Notes: generated from the letters alone by a model not told the origin. Positions 38,317 to 49,435 are shown, numbered from the stretch's first letter. The stretch: 64,000 nucleotides of DNA from Aphelenchoides besseyi (GCA_024699855.1 JAMPIQ010000001.1:14818001-14882000); one strand, 5' to 3'. Made by a program: numbers and translations.

Positions 38317-38482
38317 TAAGTACCCGCACATTTGGTTGTATAACGCTGGCAGGCATGTAGCTCGGGGATATTAACCAATATAAGTACCGGCAGATATGGT
38401 TACAGGGCATTCGGCAGGCGTCAATTCGAATTATTGCTCAATTACAACCAATCAAGTACCGGCAGAATTGTTTATAGGGTAT
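38317..38482 (+). repeat. Three spaced direct repeats inside the TIR element
   Basis: Three copies of a motif starting AAGTACCSGCASAT begin near 38317, 38381 and 38453, spaced 64 and 72 bp. Each is followed by a TGGTT or TGTTT and an AGGG/AACGC step. They may be subterminal-type protein-binding sites or remains of tandem amplification. Confidence 0.5.
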
Positions 38483-38721
38483 TGACTACAAGCGACGCTT
38501 TTGATTTTTAGTATTAGAATTGATGTTTGACGAGTGTTGTGTACTTTAGTTTGTTTATTTCAAGGGTATGCAGAAATATTGATATTGTTAACTATCAAAT
38601 AGTTATAGAACCCGAGTACTTCAATGATTGAATAAAACAAATACTTAAAATTGAATAGAACTGCAAAAATTTCGAAAATTGCGTCCCATTTCCGGCAAAA
38701 AAGTGTCCAAAAAAGCACGGA

Positions 38722-38860
38722 ATTTGCGTGGAACTTCAAAACCTCATACGTCCACGCAAAGTACCGTTTAGCAAAAACTGATAATATCATGAGATTCCTC
38801 TGGAAAAGGCGCGTTTTTTGGCATATAGTATGCGTGAATAGCGCGTGGTGACTAATCACC
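38722..38860 (-). repeat. Right terminal inverted repeat of the 38.4-kb element
   Basis: Reverse-complement partner of 37962-38098. The two arms differ by scattered substitutions and a few single-base indels, so the insertion is not recent. Confidence 0.75.
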
Positions 38861-39377
38861 AATCTCTTGTTAGTTTCCCAAAATCAATTGCGCTTATTTG
38901 GGTATTAACCGAAAGTTTCGACGTATCGTCGGGTAAACGCTCAAAACCGACAGTCGATTTTCGTTGTGTTTGACCTTTGAATCATTTCGCACATAATTTC
39001 TTCAATGAAAGCCGTGCGTGTTTAGCTATCAGTTCAACGCAAAACTTCGTCTGGTCTTTATCCTTTACTTTATTGATCCAACTCTAAATGACCAAGTTGT
39101 CTTGTGTTTGACAACAAACGTGAAATTCATGTGCGAATCACAAAAATGGTCGTTGGTACAAGTGTTTAACGGCGTGTTGATTTGTTCATCTTTTCTATTC
39201 AGTTCTTCCTATCTTCGACAAACTTTCAATTTCTAAGCGTAAATTTATGTTTTTCTTGGATTTGCCACGTGTATTTCGAAATTTGTTGTAGCGGTTGAAA
39301 AACGTTGTATCGAGAGACATTGTTGAATTGCAATTATTTTTTAAATCAGATCGACTTGAAAGCAACGAACATCAAAA
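38861..39377. other. Intergenic between TIR element and PDHB
   Basis: About 520 bp upstream of the PDHB start. It should contain the PDHB promoter; no element was recognised. A 72-codon open frame at 39018-39236 has no support. Confidence 0.4.
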
Positions 39378-40698
39378 ATGATTCTGGTCAATTCGTCAGC
39401 ACCCTCAGCAGTTCGACCGTTGATTTCAGTTCTACTGCGACGGCCATTTTCTTCGAATTTGTCTCCAACATCTTCGATCATAACTCAAAACCGTGAAATG
39501 GCGGCTGCAGCCCAACAAGCTTCAGGTGGTGAACAGCGAACTTATAAAGTACGTGAAGCTTTGAATCAAGCACTGGATGAGGAGTTGAAACGCGATGAAT
39601 CGGTTTTTATAATTGGAGAAGAAGTTGCACAATTCGATGGACCTTACAAAGTTAGTTCATTGATTTTACTCGTAAGAAATAAGATTTTAGGTAACCAAAG
39701 GCTTATGGCGCAAATATGGAGATAAGCGGGTGATCGATACTCCAATTGCGGAAATGGGATTCACCGGAATGGCTGTAGGCGCTGCTTTTGCCGGACTGAG
39801 ACCCGTAGTTGATTTCATGACAATGAACTTTGCAATGCAAAGTATCGATCACATCATTAACTCGGCGGCCAAAACCTGCTACATGTCTTCGGGACGAGTA
39901 TGTTGCTTTTTTTTAGTTTATTTGCTTAGTTTATTTATAGGTTAAAGTCCCGATTGTATTTCGTGGACCGAATGGAATCGCTGCTGGTGTTGCGGCTCAA
40001 CATTCTCAGGATTTTTCGGCTTGGTACGCTCATTGTCCCGCGTTAAAAGTTTTGGCGCCGTATAACTGTGAAGATGCAAAGGGATTGTTGAAGGCGGCGA
40101 TCCGTGATGATAATCCAGGTGAATATTCAATTATTAGGCCTTTTATTTGAGTTGTTTTGCAGTCGTGGTTTTGGAAGACGAGTTGCTTTACGGCGCAAGT
40201 TTTCCGATGTCCGAAGACGCACTTAGCGAAGATTTCGTAATACCAATCGGAAAAGCAAAAATTGAACGTCCGGGTGAACACGTAACAATCACCGGCCATT
40301 CGATGTCCGTTAAATTGGCGCTGGAAGCGGCTGCAGAGTTGGAAAAGATAGGTGTTAGCGCTGAAGTAAGGAAGCACTTTTGCTCCAGATTAACTGTCTA
40401 TTTTCAGGTCATCAATTTGCGAACTCTTCGACCACTCGATTTCGAAACGATTCGCGAATCCGTGAAAAAGACTCATCATTTGGTGACAGTCGAACAAGGT
40501 TGGCCGTTTGGTGGAATTGGTGCTGAGATTTCTGCTCAAATCGTTGAATCGGATGCTTTCGACTACTTGGACGCACCTCCGCTGCGTGTTACCGGCGTCG
40601 ATACTCCAGCTCCGTACGAACAAGGACTCGAGAAATTGGTTGTCCCGAAAGTTAACAACGTTGTCAATGCAGTTAAACGTTCACTTCACATGGAATAA
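39378..40698 (+). CDS. PDHB: Pyruvate dehydrogenase E1 beta subunit
   Basis: Beta subunit of the mitochondrial thiamine-dependent pyruvate dehydrogenase E1 component, which feeds acetyl-CoA to the TCA cycle. The N-terminus is a basic, Ser/Arg-rich mitochondrial targeting sequence ([17 protein letters not shown]). Core blocks follow: [119 protein letters not shown] and [16 protein letters not shown]. Five short introns. Length and order match the family. Confidence 0.97.
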
Positions 40699-40902
40699 TT
40701 GAATACAGTGAACGTAACTGAAATTTCGCTGTCCTTTAGGTTTGAAATTGTTCACTTCTTAGTTTTGCCATAATTCTTGTCATCTTAGTTAATTAGTTGT
40801 AGGTTAGTAAGTAAATAAACTGTTCAGTAAAAGCACCCGTCAACAAAAAAACAGGTTCTTCAAGAGTTTACTCACAACTTTAATTAACATCGGACTTACA
40901 AC

Positions 40903-41484
40903 TCAATAACGACAGTTTTCATAAAAACTCTTTTTTGACTCTTCGCACATATTGCCACCAAAACTACGTTTGATGTCCTTCCAAATGCGACACGGACATT
41001 GAACCAAAGAGCTGTTCGACACTTCGACACGACCCAAATCGAGAACCTTGTCGGTGGACTTGTGATTACGAGCCCAAACATCTGTTGGAGCAGTAAAGTG
41101 AACGCAAAATTGTCGGCCAATACGATTACAACGATGAACTCTAAAATACAAAATCAGTTGCTTCTGTCGTCGGATAATTTACATGTAATAATCTAATGCA
41201 TCTGCACCTTCGTCACTATCATCTTCGTAGCCGGAAGCAGTGTAAGCGCCGTGTTCGTCGGTATGCGAAACGTAACACAAATCACTGAACCAATCGTCAA
41301 ACTCATAAAATACAACCACCTGAAACATAACTCTCAGATAGCTTCTCTACTCAAAACTTACAGCGTCTTCATGGGGTTCGTTATGACAGTAGACCTCACC
41401 CTTCACATTGAACGCATCGTATTTGCCGCTCTTCACATGAGTAGCCAATAATACAAGCAAGAATACCAAACGAGTCAAAATCAT
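40903..41484 (-). CDS. Transthyretin-like secreted protein 1
   Basis: Member of the nematode transthyretin-like (TTL) family, small secreted proteins with a beta-sandwich fold, some of which bridge ligands outside cells. Signal peptide MILTRLVFLLVLLATHVKS. The opening strand FNVKGEVYCHNEPHEDA matches the family's VKGxLxCxxKP block. The DLCYVSHTDEHGAYTASGYE segment matches the DxGxFxVSG turn. The C-terminal half has several cysteines (CNRIGRQFC, CPCRIWKD and NCRY). Three exons. It is adjacent to a second TTL gene on the same strand, 112 bp upstream of it in transcription order terms, suggesting tandem duplication. Confidence 0.83.
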
Positions 41485-41596
41485 CGCAAACAACCGCCTG
41501 AGTTCCAACAAAAACCTCAAATGACCATCCTTCCCGAAATCAAATTCAAAACCATTCAGTTTGTTTATTGCTCATTTTTTATTCAAACTAATGGCA

Positions 41597-42173
41597 TTAA
41601 TCATAACGACAATTTTTTCCTTGATATCCGCTTCGAATGTCAAATTTGATGCGATAAGAACACTCGACAATCTTGGCGGCTGACAACTCGATCTTCTTCA
41701 ATTGAGTGAACGGTCTGTTTCGTTGGTCTGTCCTGTGCCAAACTTTCTTACCGGCATCGTACTTAAAACACGCCGGTTTCTCATCAACCGTGCAATTGTG
41801 CAGACTGAAGCCAACACTTTTGTTTGAACATTATGGAACCACTCACACAACATAGTAGAGATTGCCGGGCATTGAATAGCTGTACGGTTTAGTTTCGTTT
41901 TTCCAACTGTGCGCGATGAACTTTCCTTGTTTGTCGGTTTTGGTCACGTAACACAAATCATCGGGATCCGCGTTCGGATTGTCCGTTTCGTAGATGGCAA
42001 GATGCTGAATAATCAATTACTTTTAAAAAGCGAATGAAACTCACAAATCCGATCGCCGGTTCTTTGCGACACAACAACGTGCCTTGGATATTGAAGTTCG
42101 CACGAATAGCATTCACATCGATTGCAACCAATAAAATAAGCGCCAAAATAGCCAACAGATAGGTAACAATCAT
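41597..42173 (-). CDS. Transthyretin-like secreted protein 2
   Basis: Second TTL-family gene. Signal peptide MIVTYLLAILALILLVAIDV. It is followed by NFNIQGTLLCRKEPAIGF and DDLCYVTKTDKQGKFIAHSW, which align with the paralog's GEVYCHNEP and DLCYVSHTDEHGAY segments. The C-terminal half keeps paired cysteines (NCTVDEKPAC, IVECSYRIKFD and NCRY). Three exons, in the same positions as the neighbour. The two proteins are clearly related but diverged, so the duplication is old. Extracellular role is inferred from the family. Confidence 0.83.
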
Positions 42174-42427
42174 TTCGTCATCTGCACAGCCGATAGAAAC
42201 AAAAAAGAAGTTTGAAATGAGGAACTAATTGGCTATGCAGTTGAGAAAGAAAACTACGAGAGTCAATTTCTTTGCTTTTATCTCTGTTTACGTCTTTTCC
42301 TCGTGTTCTGACCATGAAAGTTTTACTGGATGTAGTACTTGATTTCTATTTGAAAGAACAAAACAAATACTCTTAAATGCAGGATACAAATTCTAAAGTG
42401 AAGTTTATTGGATGTCAGTCAAAGTAT

Positions 42428-43520
42428 TCATTGGTGGTCAACAGAGGAAGTTTGTTGCAAACGAACGTAGTCATCGGCAATCAACTCCAACAACTTCACG
42501 TACGAGCTCAACGATCCGTTTGCTCCCAACTTGCCGATGAGCTCACGACCATCAGCTGACTCAGCAGCCGCAAGACGAAGAGCTGAAAACGAAAATTAAG
42601 AGTTTTTGTCTGGAGAGCTTACCGGAGATGACGGTCAGTTGATCCGACTCTTCAGCGTTGGCCGAATGTTCACTCTTCTTGTCGACCTGAAAGTGAAAGT
42701 TCATGGAGACGACAGAACTGAAACAAACCGCGTGGTTAGCCAACAAAGAAACCACCGTCTCCAATTGCTCGGTAACCACAGAAAGTTGTTTCAACAAATG
42801 ACCAAGATCTACAGCCCGAAAAAGTGATGACCGCAGATTCGAACTCACCACTCGTCGGTTTCCCGTCAATCGAAATCCACGAAGTTTGGGCGGAAACGTC
42901 CATCGAAGAAGGAACAGTGAGCGTGCTATCCGAGTTTCCGTTCGAAAACAAGGCGCTTGGATGCAAAGAAACGGTCTTGTTCGGTTGAGAAACAGTCGAA
43001 TCGGATGAGAACAAGCCGTTGAGACCACTCGTTTTGCTGCTGTCGTTCGATCCACTGCAGAAGAAGGTGCGCAAGTGGAGATCAGAAGTTGGGGTACTCT
43101 CTTGAGTTTTCTTGTCGGCAGTTTCTAAGATCATGTTATCAGTTGTGATTGGTATCGAATACAAACCCTTCTCGACTTTGCGTTCCAATTCATTGGCAAA
43201 CCATTTGACCGTCTTGGGAATCGGAGTTGCTGCGCGTGGTTGGTACTTGAAGGTTCCGGAGATTCGGATCTAAAATACAAGAAGAACATACGCAAGTCAA
43301 TCAAACTCACGTTCTTGGTCGAAGAGAAATCCATTGCTGGGCGGTGAGTTGAGAGCGAGAAGAAGAGCAAACGTTCGAGACAACGAGGGAAAACGAAAGT
43401 GATTTGGCAGAGCGAACTTCCAATGAATTTGGGTGCCGAATCACTAATTTCGATCCAAAGATGCAAATTCAATCGCCGTTTTTTGGGTCCTGAAGTTCGA
43501 TCAAAAGGGTTTCTGTTCAT
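42428..43520 (-). CDS. Unknown Ser/Thr-rich protein with helical C-terminus
   Basis: Five exons give about 290 residues. The start (MNRNPFDRTSGPKKRRLN) is the first in-frame ATG and has a basic patch that could be a nuclear signal. The middle is serine/threonine-rich and low in hydrophobics (GLFSSDSTVSQPNKTVS). The C-terminal part is helical: DLGHLLKQLSVVTEQLETVV, ALRLAAAESADGRELIGKLG and SSYVKLLELIADDYVRLQ. The splice chain is clean and codon use looks coding. I do not recognise the family; the helical tail could be an oligomerisation or tethering domain. Confidence 0.6.
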
Positions 43521-43739
43521 GTCAAGAGTCTGATTGAGGTTACGATCAAGATCAAACGCTGTTTTCGGATGTGGTCCAAGAACCAATGACAAGGAAGTTA
43601 ACTGTTGTAACCTTTTGTTTGTGTTACTCGATCATAAACAACTTCTGTTGAACTTCGAGCGACGAACTTTTTCTGTCCTGTTGTTGTGTTAAATGATTTG
43701 GAGCACATTAGCAAACAACAATAGAACAATGTTTTCGGT

Positions 43740-45315
43740 TTATTCTTGAGTCACCGCAAAGAATAAACTTTTTTTCGGTTTTCGCTCCAACGGTTCTTCG
43801 ATCGCTATCGTCGCTCTCCTCTCTTGTTCTCGAGTTTTTCGATCCGAGAGTTCCTTGGAGAGCTTCGATCGACGAGGTACATATTTGACGCGTGTACCTG
43901 GATTGCGAGATCTCATTTTTCTGTCTCCTAACGAAGTCATAAGATGTCGATCAAGCGGCGAAATTCCTGGTTCCTGAAACGCCCAGTTTTAACCAAGTGG
44001 ATTCAATGAGACCTTCTGTTGTTCCGCAGTCTTTTTGTCCGGTTCTCCCACTTCTAATTTTGCTGACACTTTGCTTTTTCCTTTTGGATTCTTGATTCCG
44101 AACGAGATCTCCTTCTTCGGCGATCTTGGTTTCTCGGCTTTTGCGTTCTCAAGTAGTGACATTGCCGACGAACAGCCTTCGAAACAACTTACTTTTGGTA
44201 GCCATTCGAACGGCGCTTCCAAATCCAGATCCCGTTCTTTCGCATGAGTCGTGAGCATGTTCAGAAAGAATTCGTAATTCGGAGTCGAGAAGTCGCCGAT
44301 GAGGTCGATCATTCGCGCAAACGATTCGAAACAATCCGGCAGTTTGTCGAAGACGGCTTGTGCTAAACTCAACCGAACAATCAGAGCGGCATGGAAAGAG
44401 ACTCACGACAATACTCGAACAAGGTATCTTTCATCGACGGAATTTTCGAGATATCTGCTTTCAACCACGGCAAAATATCGCGATCGAACGTTTCCAGTGC
44501 CTGAACCACCACGTCTATAGTCCGAATGGAAGTGTTCAAACTCACAACAAAGAACCAGGACTCCATGTCGTCACGACGAGTTTGTGGCTTTCGCTTGTGA
44601 GTTGCACGTGACGCGTACACTTTAGTTCCAATGAAACCGTAGGCCGAAAGACGCGGCATCTTGGTTGGATCGGTGCAGAAGCGGACCGCCATTCCGAAAT
44701 CGATCAAGTAGATGGTGTTCGTGTCATCTTCACGTCCTTGCACGAAGTTCGACGGTTTGATGTCCCGATGAATTCGCCCCAGTTTATGGAAAGAACGAAT
44801 CGAACGAAGAGTTTGAATCGAAAGTTGAATCGACGTGCAGTAGGTCGGAGTCTTGGTCCCGAGAAGCTCCTTCAACGACGCTCCCAAAAGTGGAAGAAAC
44901 AAGAAGTTGCAAGTGCCACCAACTCCACCGTAATCGTAATAGTTGAGCAGGTTCTTGAGGTCCGATGGTTGAGAGCGCTTCATTTTCTGGATCTGTTCGT
45001 AGACAGCGAACTCTCGCTACACAGAAGTTGGAAGAGTGGGTCGTTTGTCTCTTACCGGAAGCCGCTGATCGACGCCTTCTTTGACCCATTCGATTTTCAC
45101 GGCCATGCGCAATCGATCACGTTTGCGTTCCACACAATAGACGTCACCAAAACTGCCGGATCCCAACTGTTTCTGCACGATGTATTGGTGACTGGTGGTC
45201 TGAATAACAGAATTCGGTGGTATAACTCGTTTATTCACTGCCGTCGGTAGGTCCTTGGAAGGTGGTGGTGCCCTGAAAAATGTCAGCTAGACATATCAAA
45301 CACCCTCACTTACAT
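43740..45315 (-). CDS. CK1/TTBK-like protein kinase (nematode-expanded group)
   Basis: Casein-kinase-1 superfamily kinase of the tau-tubulin-kinase-like type abundant in nematodes. The glycine loop is LGSGSFGDVY, the lysine strand MAVKIEWVKEG, the catalytic loop GRIHRDIKPSNF and the metal loop YLIDFGMAVRF. The substrate-loop region is GTKVYASRATHKRKPQTRRD, where CK1 kinases have GTxRYxSxxxH. All catalytic residues are present. A basic C-terminal tail follows (RVKYVPRRSKLSKEL). The start codon reads best as split by an intron: AT at 45314-45315, then G joined to APPPSKDLPTAVNKR. About six introns. Many such kinases are expressed in sperm, but nothing here shows that. Confidence 0.86.
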
Positions 45316-45434
45316 CTTTTGCTTCCAACAAACGCGCTGACCACCACAGTGAATAAAACTCGAAGACTACAAGTCCCCAGAACTTTGCATTAAATGCAAA
45401 TTTGATGCAAATCAGCTTTTTTGATGTTCTTTAG

Positions 45435-45831
45435 AACTGCAGATTCGTCGACCAAAGAAGGATGGAGTTGTGGGCACTTACGATCCGAATTACCAGACCT
45501 TGGCCGGAATCGACGATCACGCATTCGATCCCAAACCGAAACCGCCGGCAGATCAAGGCGCATTAGCCGGAACCCATGATCCCAACTACCAGGTCAGTCT
45601 TTGACTATCACTCCATTAAACTCGTTGTTCCAGACTCTGGCAGCCATCGACAACAACTGCTTCCAGAAACCTAATGGTGCTTTCCCACGTCCAGATGGTG
45701 GCTTCGCGATTCCGCCCGCAAAATCTCCGGCCGCTCCGCCGCATCCTCCAGCACAGTTGGGAACGGCACAGACTCACGATCCGAATTACCAAACTTTGGC
45801 GGGAATAGGAGGCGACGTGTTCAAGAAGTGA
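45435..45831 (+). CDS. Small DPNYQTLA-repeat protein (5' exon not found)
   Basis: Two exons are readable, from an acceptor at 45434 to the stop at 45831. They encode three copies of a G(T/A)xDPNYQTLAxI motif separated by proline/lysine-rich linkers (FDPKPKPPADQG and PAKSPAAPPHPPAQ). Proteins with DPNYQTLA repeats are common in nematodes; their role is not known to me. No ATG precedes the first exon in phase, so a first exon is missing from this reading. It is head-to-head with the TTBK-like kinase, about 120 bp apart. An AATAAA lies at 45860, inside the duplicated segment. Confidence 0.62.
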
Positions 45832-45841
45832 ACAGCAGAGT

Positions 45842-46780
45842 GGTTGTGTTCATTCGATCAATAAACGTTCCATACAATTGCAGCTCGGAAACGACTTTCG
45901 TAGTTCAATTCAAATGTCAGTGGTTGTTGACAACAAAGTCCTTGAGGTTTAGAACAAATGAACTTCAATATTCTTGTTTAATTGCTCGACTACAATTTAC
46001 AAGGAAACTCGTGAATATCTCCGGTAATCGATCGACGAGAATGAAGCTCAATCCGTCTACTTCAACTCTGCTTAATAACACGACTCGCCAATACCATCGT
46101 CCAAATGAAATAGATCTGCATGGCGCAGTGAAGAACTCTGACGAGTATCCACGAGGAGATGATGATCACCGCTTGAGTACGTCGATTCGTGGGCACATCC
46201 AGAAAACCGCCGCTGTGAAGATACTCCTCCGTGTAGATACACCAATTGGCGATTATGAACATTCGACCGAGAACTTCGACGCCCTGGAAGCGCGGTTATT
46301 GTTGTCAGAGCCCATGGACTCACACTGTAGAGACACGGCAGAATGAACCAACGTTGGTTTTTGGTGTAGATTCCGTAGAGAATCACAATCGAGAGAATGA
46401 TGGCACAGAGATCGGAAGCCAAATCGATGTAGACCGTCGTCTTTCCGTATTTCTTGTACAACGCGTAGTCCAACGAAAACGATTTCTCTTCGGGAGGCTA
46501 AAACAACAAGACATAACCAGAAGATATCTGTGGGTCACATTTGGGGGAGCAATAACATAGATGTTCTTCATGAGACTGAACAGCGACATTGCAATCACCC
46601 AAACGGCGATGAGTTTGGCACCGACCTGAAGATCACACGTGGTCGTAGTTCGGCCCGCACCCTCACTTACTATGATAGGAATGCAGCAACAACACGTCTC
46701 GTCATCGGCACTTCGTGACGTTGACTTGGTGGTTTGCTGAAATGTTTTGGTGCGATGAGCGTTGGCGGCCATTTGGGTGG
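45842..46780. repeat. Segmental duplication, copy A
   Basis: About 939 bp nearly identical to 59925-60865, in the same orientation and about 14.1 kb apart. By eye there are roughly two dozen substitutions and a few single-base indels, so identity is near 97%. It contains a complete small gene and its 3' flank. The match starts abruptly at GGTTGTGTTCATTCGATCAA and stops abruptly after CATTTGGGTGG. Confidence 0.92.
46062..46772 (-). CDS. LAPTM-like four-span membrane protein, copy A
   Basis: Four exons read in frame. The N-terminus is cytosolic with a cysteine run ([11 protein letters not shown]), then hydrophobic segments [49 protein letters not shown] and [20 protein letters not shown]. The cysteine-rich start followed by four spans resembles LAPTM4/5 lysosomal proteins, but the C-terminal PY motifs of that family are missing and the protein ends VIKQS. 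I treat LAPTM kinship as tentative. Both copies (see 60146-60857) keep the reading frame, which suggests both may still be expressed. Confidence 0.66.
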
Positions 46781-47649
46781 GCGAAACGTCGAGGCTAAAC
46801 AAACTTTTCAGGAGTACTTGCTGGTCACGATAATTGTGTCTTGTCTCGGCGTGACCGAGGATGCAATGGCCGTCTGTACCGGATCGTGGGATTCATTCCT
46901 GAAGTCGGTTTTCAAGCTCACAGCCCTTTTCATGACAACAATCGTTTAGGATTTGGAATTAAAATGATCGTTCGGTCATAAGTGGACTTCCGTTTGGTTG
47001 CTGCGGGTCATTTTGTGTTTTCTTTGCCTCAATTTGCCCATTGATTTCTCGCTAGTCATCATCCTTTTCAGAAGCGCTCACTTTCTTCGTTTGCGCCCAA
47101 AGTAACAAATCGAATTGCCACTCACGACCCTCTCCCATACCCCAAGATCCGTTCCATGAAGTGTTTTGCCATTTTGTTGTTCCCTTTTCTTATTCGTGCG
47201 CGTCTGATTCTTAGGCTCCCCAATCAAACGCTCCTCGCCAACTTCTACACTCGAATTTGATGCGCTGTTCTACTTGCTAACTTCTTTTCGCTCGTCCATT
47301 TCTCTCGTTCAAACCGCTTGCTCTTAGCGCAATTCTTTTATCTTCGTTTCTTGTTGCCATTTAAGCGTAATAATTAACAGAAGCCTTCGGGGACACGTGT
47401 TCCCGTCGAAGCTTCCGATTGTTCTGTGGATTTCGCTCACCAGTTTGCGGAGTCCAAAACGCCTGCCGATTTCTCCACGTTTTCTCTTCTTCATTTCTTT
47501 GTCCTTGTGTTTCTATTTGATTTCATCGCCTGTGTTTGTCGAAACTTGTAACCACCGAACTTTCTATAATAAACGATTTTCGTCGTTGCGGTTGAACACA
47601 AGCGCAGCTACTCGATGGACGATGTCACCTTCCTGTCTACCCAACCGTT
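46781..47649. other. About 0.87 kb without an intact gene
   Basis: This lies directly upstream of the BACK/PHR remnant. The missing N-terminal BTB domain would be expected here, but only stop-interrupted sequence is seen. Very degraded BTB sequence is possible and cannot be shown by eye. Confidence 0.4.
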
Positions 47650-48478
47650 TCTTCAGTGATCTTATGGGCAACGGCAAAATGCTCGAAAGAGAAGGTGCTG
47701 ACAACTCGGGAATCCATGCTGCAAGTGCTTGGTGATGCACCTTCCAAATTCGTTTCCGTTCATGTCACTACGCGAGTTTACGACGCAAGTCCTTCAATCG
47801 CAATTTGCCTGTTGACTGGTCGAGAAATGGTGGAGATCTTCATTTACTTTGGCTCAAATGAACTAACAAACGACACCTCCGAACGTTCGGAGTCTCACTT
47901 CTGTAAACGAAGAAGGTGTCGGATGTACGGCCGGGAGTTGGTGATCAATCGTTTTCAACGAGTGGAACAACGTTGGTGTTATACCGGGTCATTTGATCGT
48001 ATCAAGTGAGTTTAACGGAATCCATTTCAATACTTTTCGTTTTAGATGTGCTGTTGACGTTCCGATCTTCATTACGGCTCTCAGTTTGTATGAATCGCTA
48101 ACCGCCAATGCGATGTACAACGTTGTTATTACGGTTTGGATTGCTCTTATCATGTCTCTACTCTTTAGATCAAGATCACAGATTGCTCGATCACGAAGTC
48201 TATTGCAAGAACCGAACTGAAATTTGAATCAAATGGAACTGGAGAACCGTTTCGCATTCCGTTTGCCGAACCGGTGGAAATAACTCCCGGCTGTGCGTAT
48301 ATTGCATCGGCACTTTTGAAAATGATCAATCATTGTTTTCTTATTTGGATTTTAGGGTCCTGATTCGTTTTATGGATCGACGGTCTACGATGAACGTTAC
48401 GCAAAAGCATCAAATGCTGTCACGTTTCTCCTCACGTTCGCTGCCGGAACGAACAACGGTACATTCGGTGGACGATGA
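47650..48478 (+). pseudogene. BTBD6-like remnant (part of BACK plus PHR domain)
   Basis: The intact relatives are BTB-BACK-PHR cullin-3 adaptors. Here only the later half is visible. A BACK piece reads LWATAKCSKEKVLTTRESM and MVEIFIYFGSNE. A PHR domain follows with INRFQRVEQRWCYTGSFDRI, PFAEPVEITPGCAYIASALL, KGPDSFYGSTVYDERYAKAS and AAGTNNGTFGG. Three defects are seen. First, about 75 nt inside BACK (around 47730-47805) match the family only in a shifted frame. Second, the intron before GPDSFYG starts AT instead of GT (AAA|ATGATC). Third, no BTB domain lies upstream. Paired sequencing errors could explain the first defect, but not the others. Confidence 0.72.
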
Positions 48479-48902
48479 TCCAATACCGTGTTTATAGTTC
48501 TGCTTAAAGATGCAGCTAACTGTAAATAGCATCACATTAGTCGTTGTTTTCTCTAGTCAATTATCTTAGTCTCAACATAAACACTTTCATATGAAATGCA
48601 GAAGCGAGTTGATCTGATGCCAAAAGATAGAATTCGAGCTGCAGAATCTCGTCTATTTCATTGAGAGTCACAACTAAGAAACTTTCGAAAGACTCAAAAG
48701 TGAAACAGACGTTAGAGGTGTAACTAACGTTTTCGAGACAATGCATCAAGACCACGTCTGACGAAATAGAATCAGATTGCAGAAAAAGAAAGAGACATGA
48801 AACCACGTATTTATTTAAAATTTTCAATTGTCCACAGCGATTACAAGGAAAACTGAGGTAGAAGACTTGGATGAATATAAAGAGTTGATAGTAAGATTCC
48901 AT
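48479..48902. other. Short gap holding probable 3' sequence of the UBL gene
   Basis: Follows the stop of the minus-strand UBL gene. A 113-codon open frame here lacks an ATG next to a splice site or any domain and is treated as 3' untranslated or intergenic sequence. Confidence 0.4.
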
Positions 48903-49435
48903 TCAATCATTGGCCACGCGACGTCGACGCAGACCGGGATGACTAGTCGACTCTTCTGAATCTGGTTTCTTTTTTATGAGTCCAAGTTGCTCGTAGAGAT
49001 AAGCGATTCGAGGTTTCAATCTTTCGTGTAGCTCCGGAGGTCCACTGAGAATACGATCGAGTTCTTTATTGTGGAGCATCTCAGCCGCAAGTGCCTGTCG
49101 AGCTTCGATTACTTCCTTATCCCAGTTAAAATGAAAGTCCAAAATTGGGGTCTCTTCTATTTCGTGTAAACCGTATTCCATGAGCATTTTATCATCTTTG
49201 AGTTCCATTCCTAAAATGAAACAGTTAATCAGCAAAGTTGTTTTGAACTTACGACAAAAAGTTGCAATTTGTTGGTCTGCCGGAGGGCCTCCTTTTTTTT
49301 GAATCTTTTTCTTGACTTGTCGGATGGTGTCGGTGGGTTTGACCTGAAATGACGGCAAAGTAGACAGACGGTAAAGTACAAACGTACCTCAAGCATAAAA
49401 TTTTGCCAATCCCAAAATATCACTTCGATCTTCAT
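48903..49435 (-). CDS. Ubiquitin-like domain protein, unknown role
   Basis: Three exons give about 140 residues. The first 75 residues form a ubiquitin-like fold: LEVKPTDTIRQVKKKIQKKG, then PPADQQIATFCGMELKDDKM and LMEYGLHEIEETPILDFHF. This matches the K..I....G.P...Q.L...G..L.D...L..Y.I pattern. The C-terminal part is helical and charged (WDKEVIEARQALAAEMLHNK) and ends in a basic RRRR stretch. No GG terminus is present, so it is not a conjugated modifier. The start MKIEVIFWDW is the first ATG and gives the expected first beta strand. No specific orthologue is recognised. Confidence 0.72.

Larger units (their letters stand above)
37962..38860. mobile_element. Non-autonomous DNA element with long terminal inverted repeats
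   Basis: A segment of about 899 bp whose ends are inverted copies of each other over roughly 137 bp (37962-38098 and 38722-38860), with perhaps 15% divergence by eye. The ends read GGTnATTAGTCACCACGCGC. The interior has no long open frame, so this resembles a MITE or foldback-type element rather than an autonomous transposon. No clear target-site duplication was found beside the ends. The first three internal repeats of about 30 bp are listed separately. Confidence 0.7.

Noticed and set aside
48561..48902. 113-codon minus-strand frame directly after the UBL gene
   Set aside because: Starts immediately beyond the UBL stop with no acceptor and no recognised domain; more likely 3' sequence.
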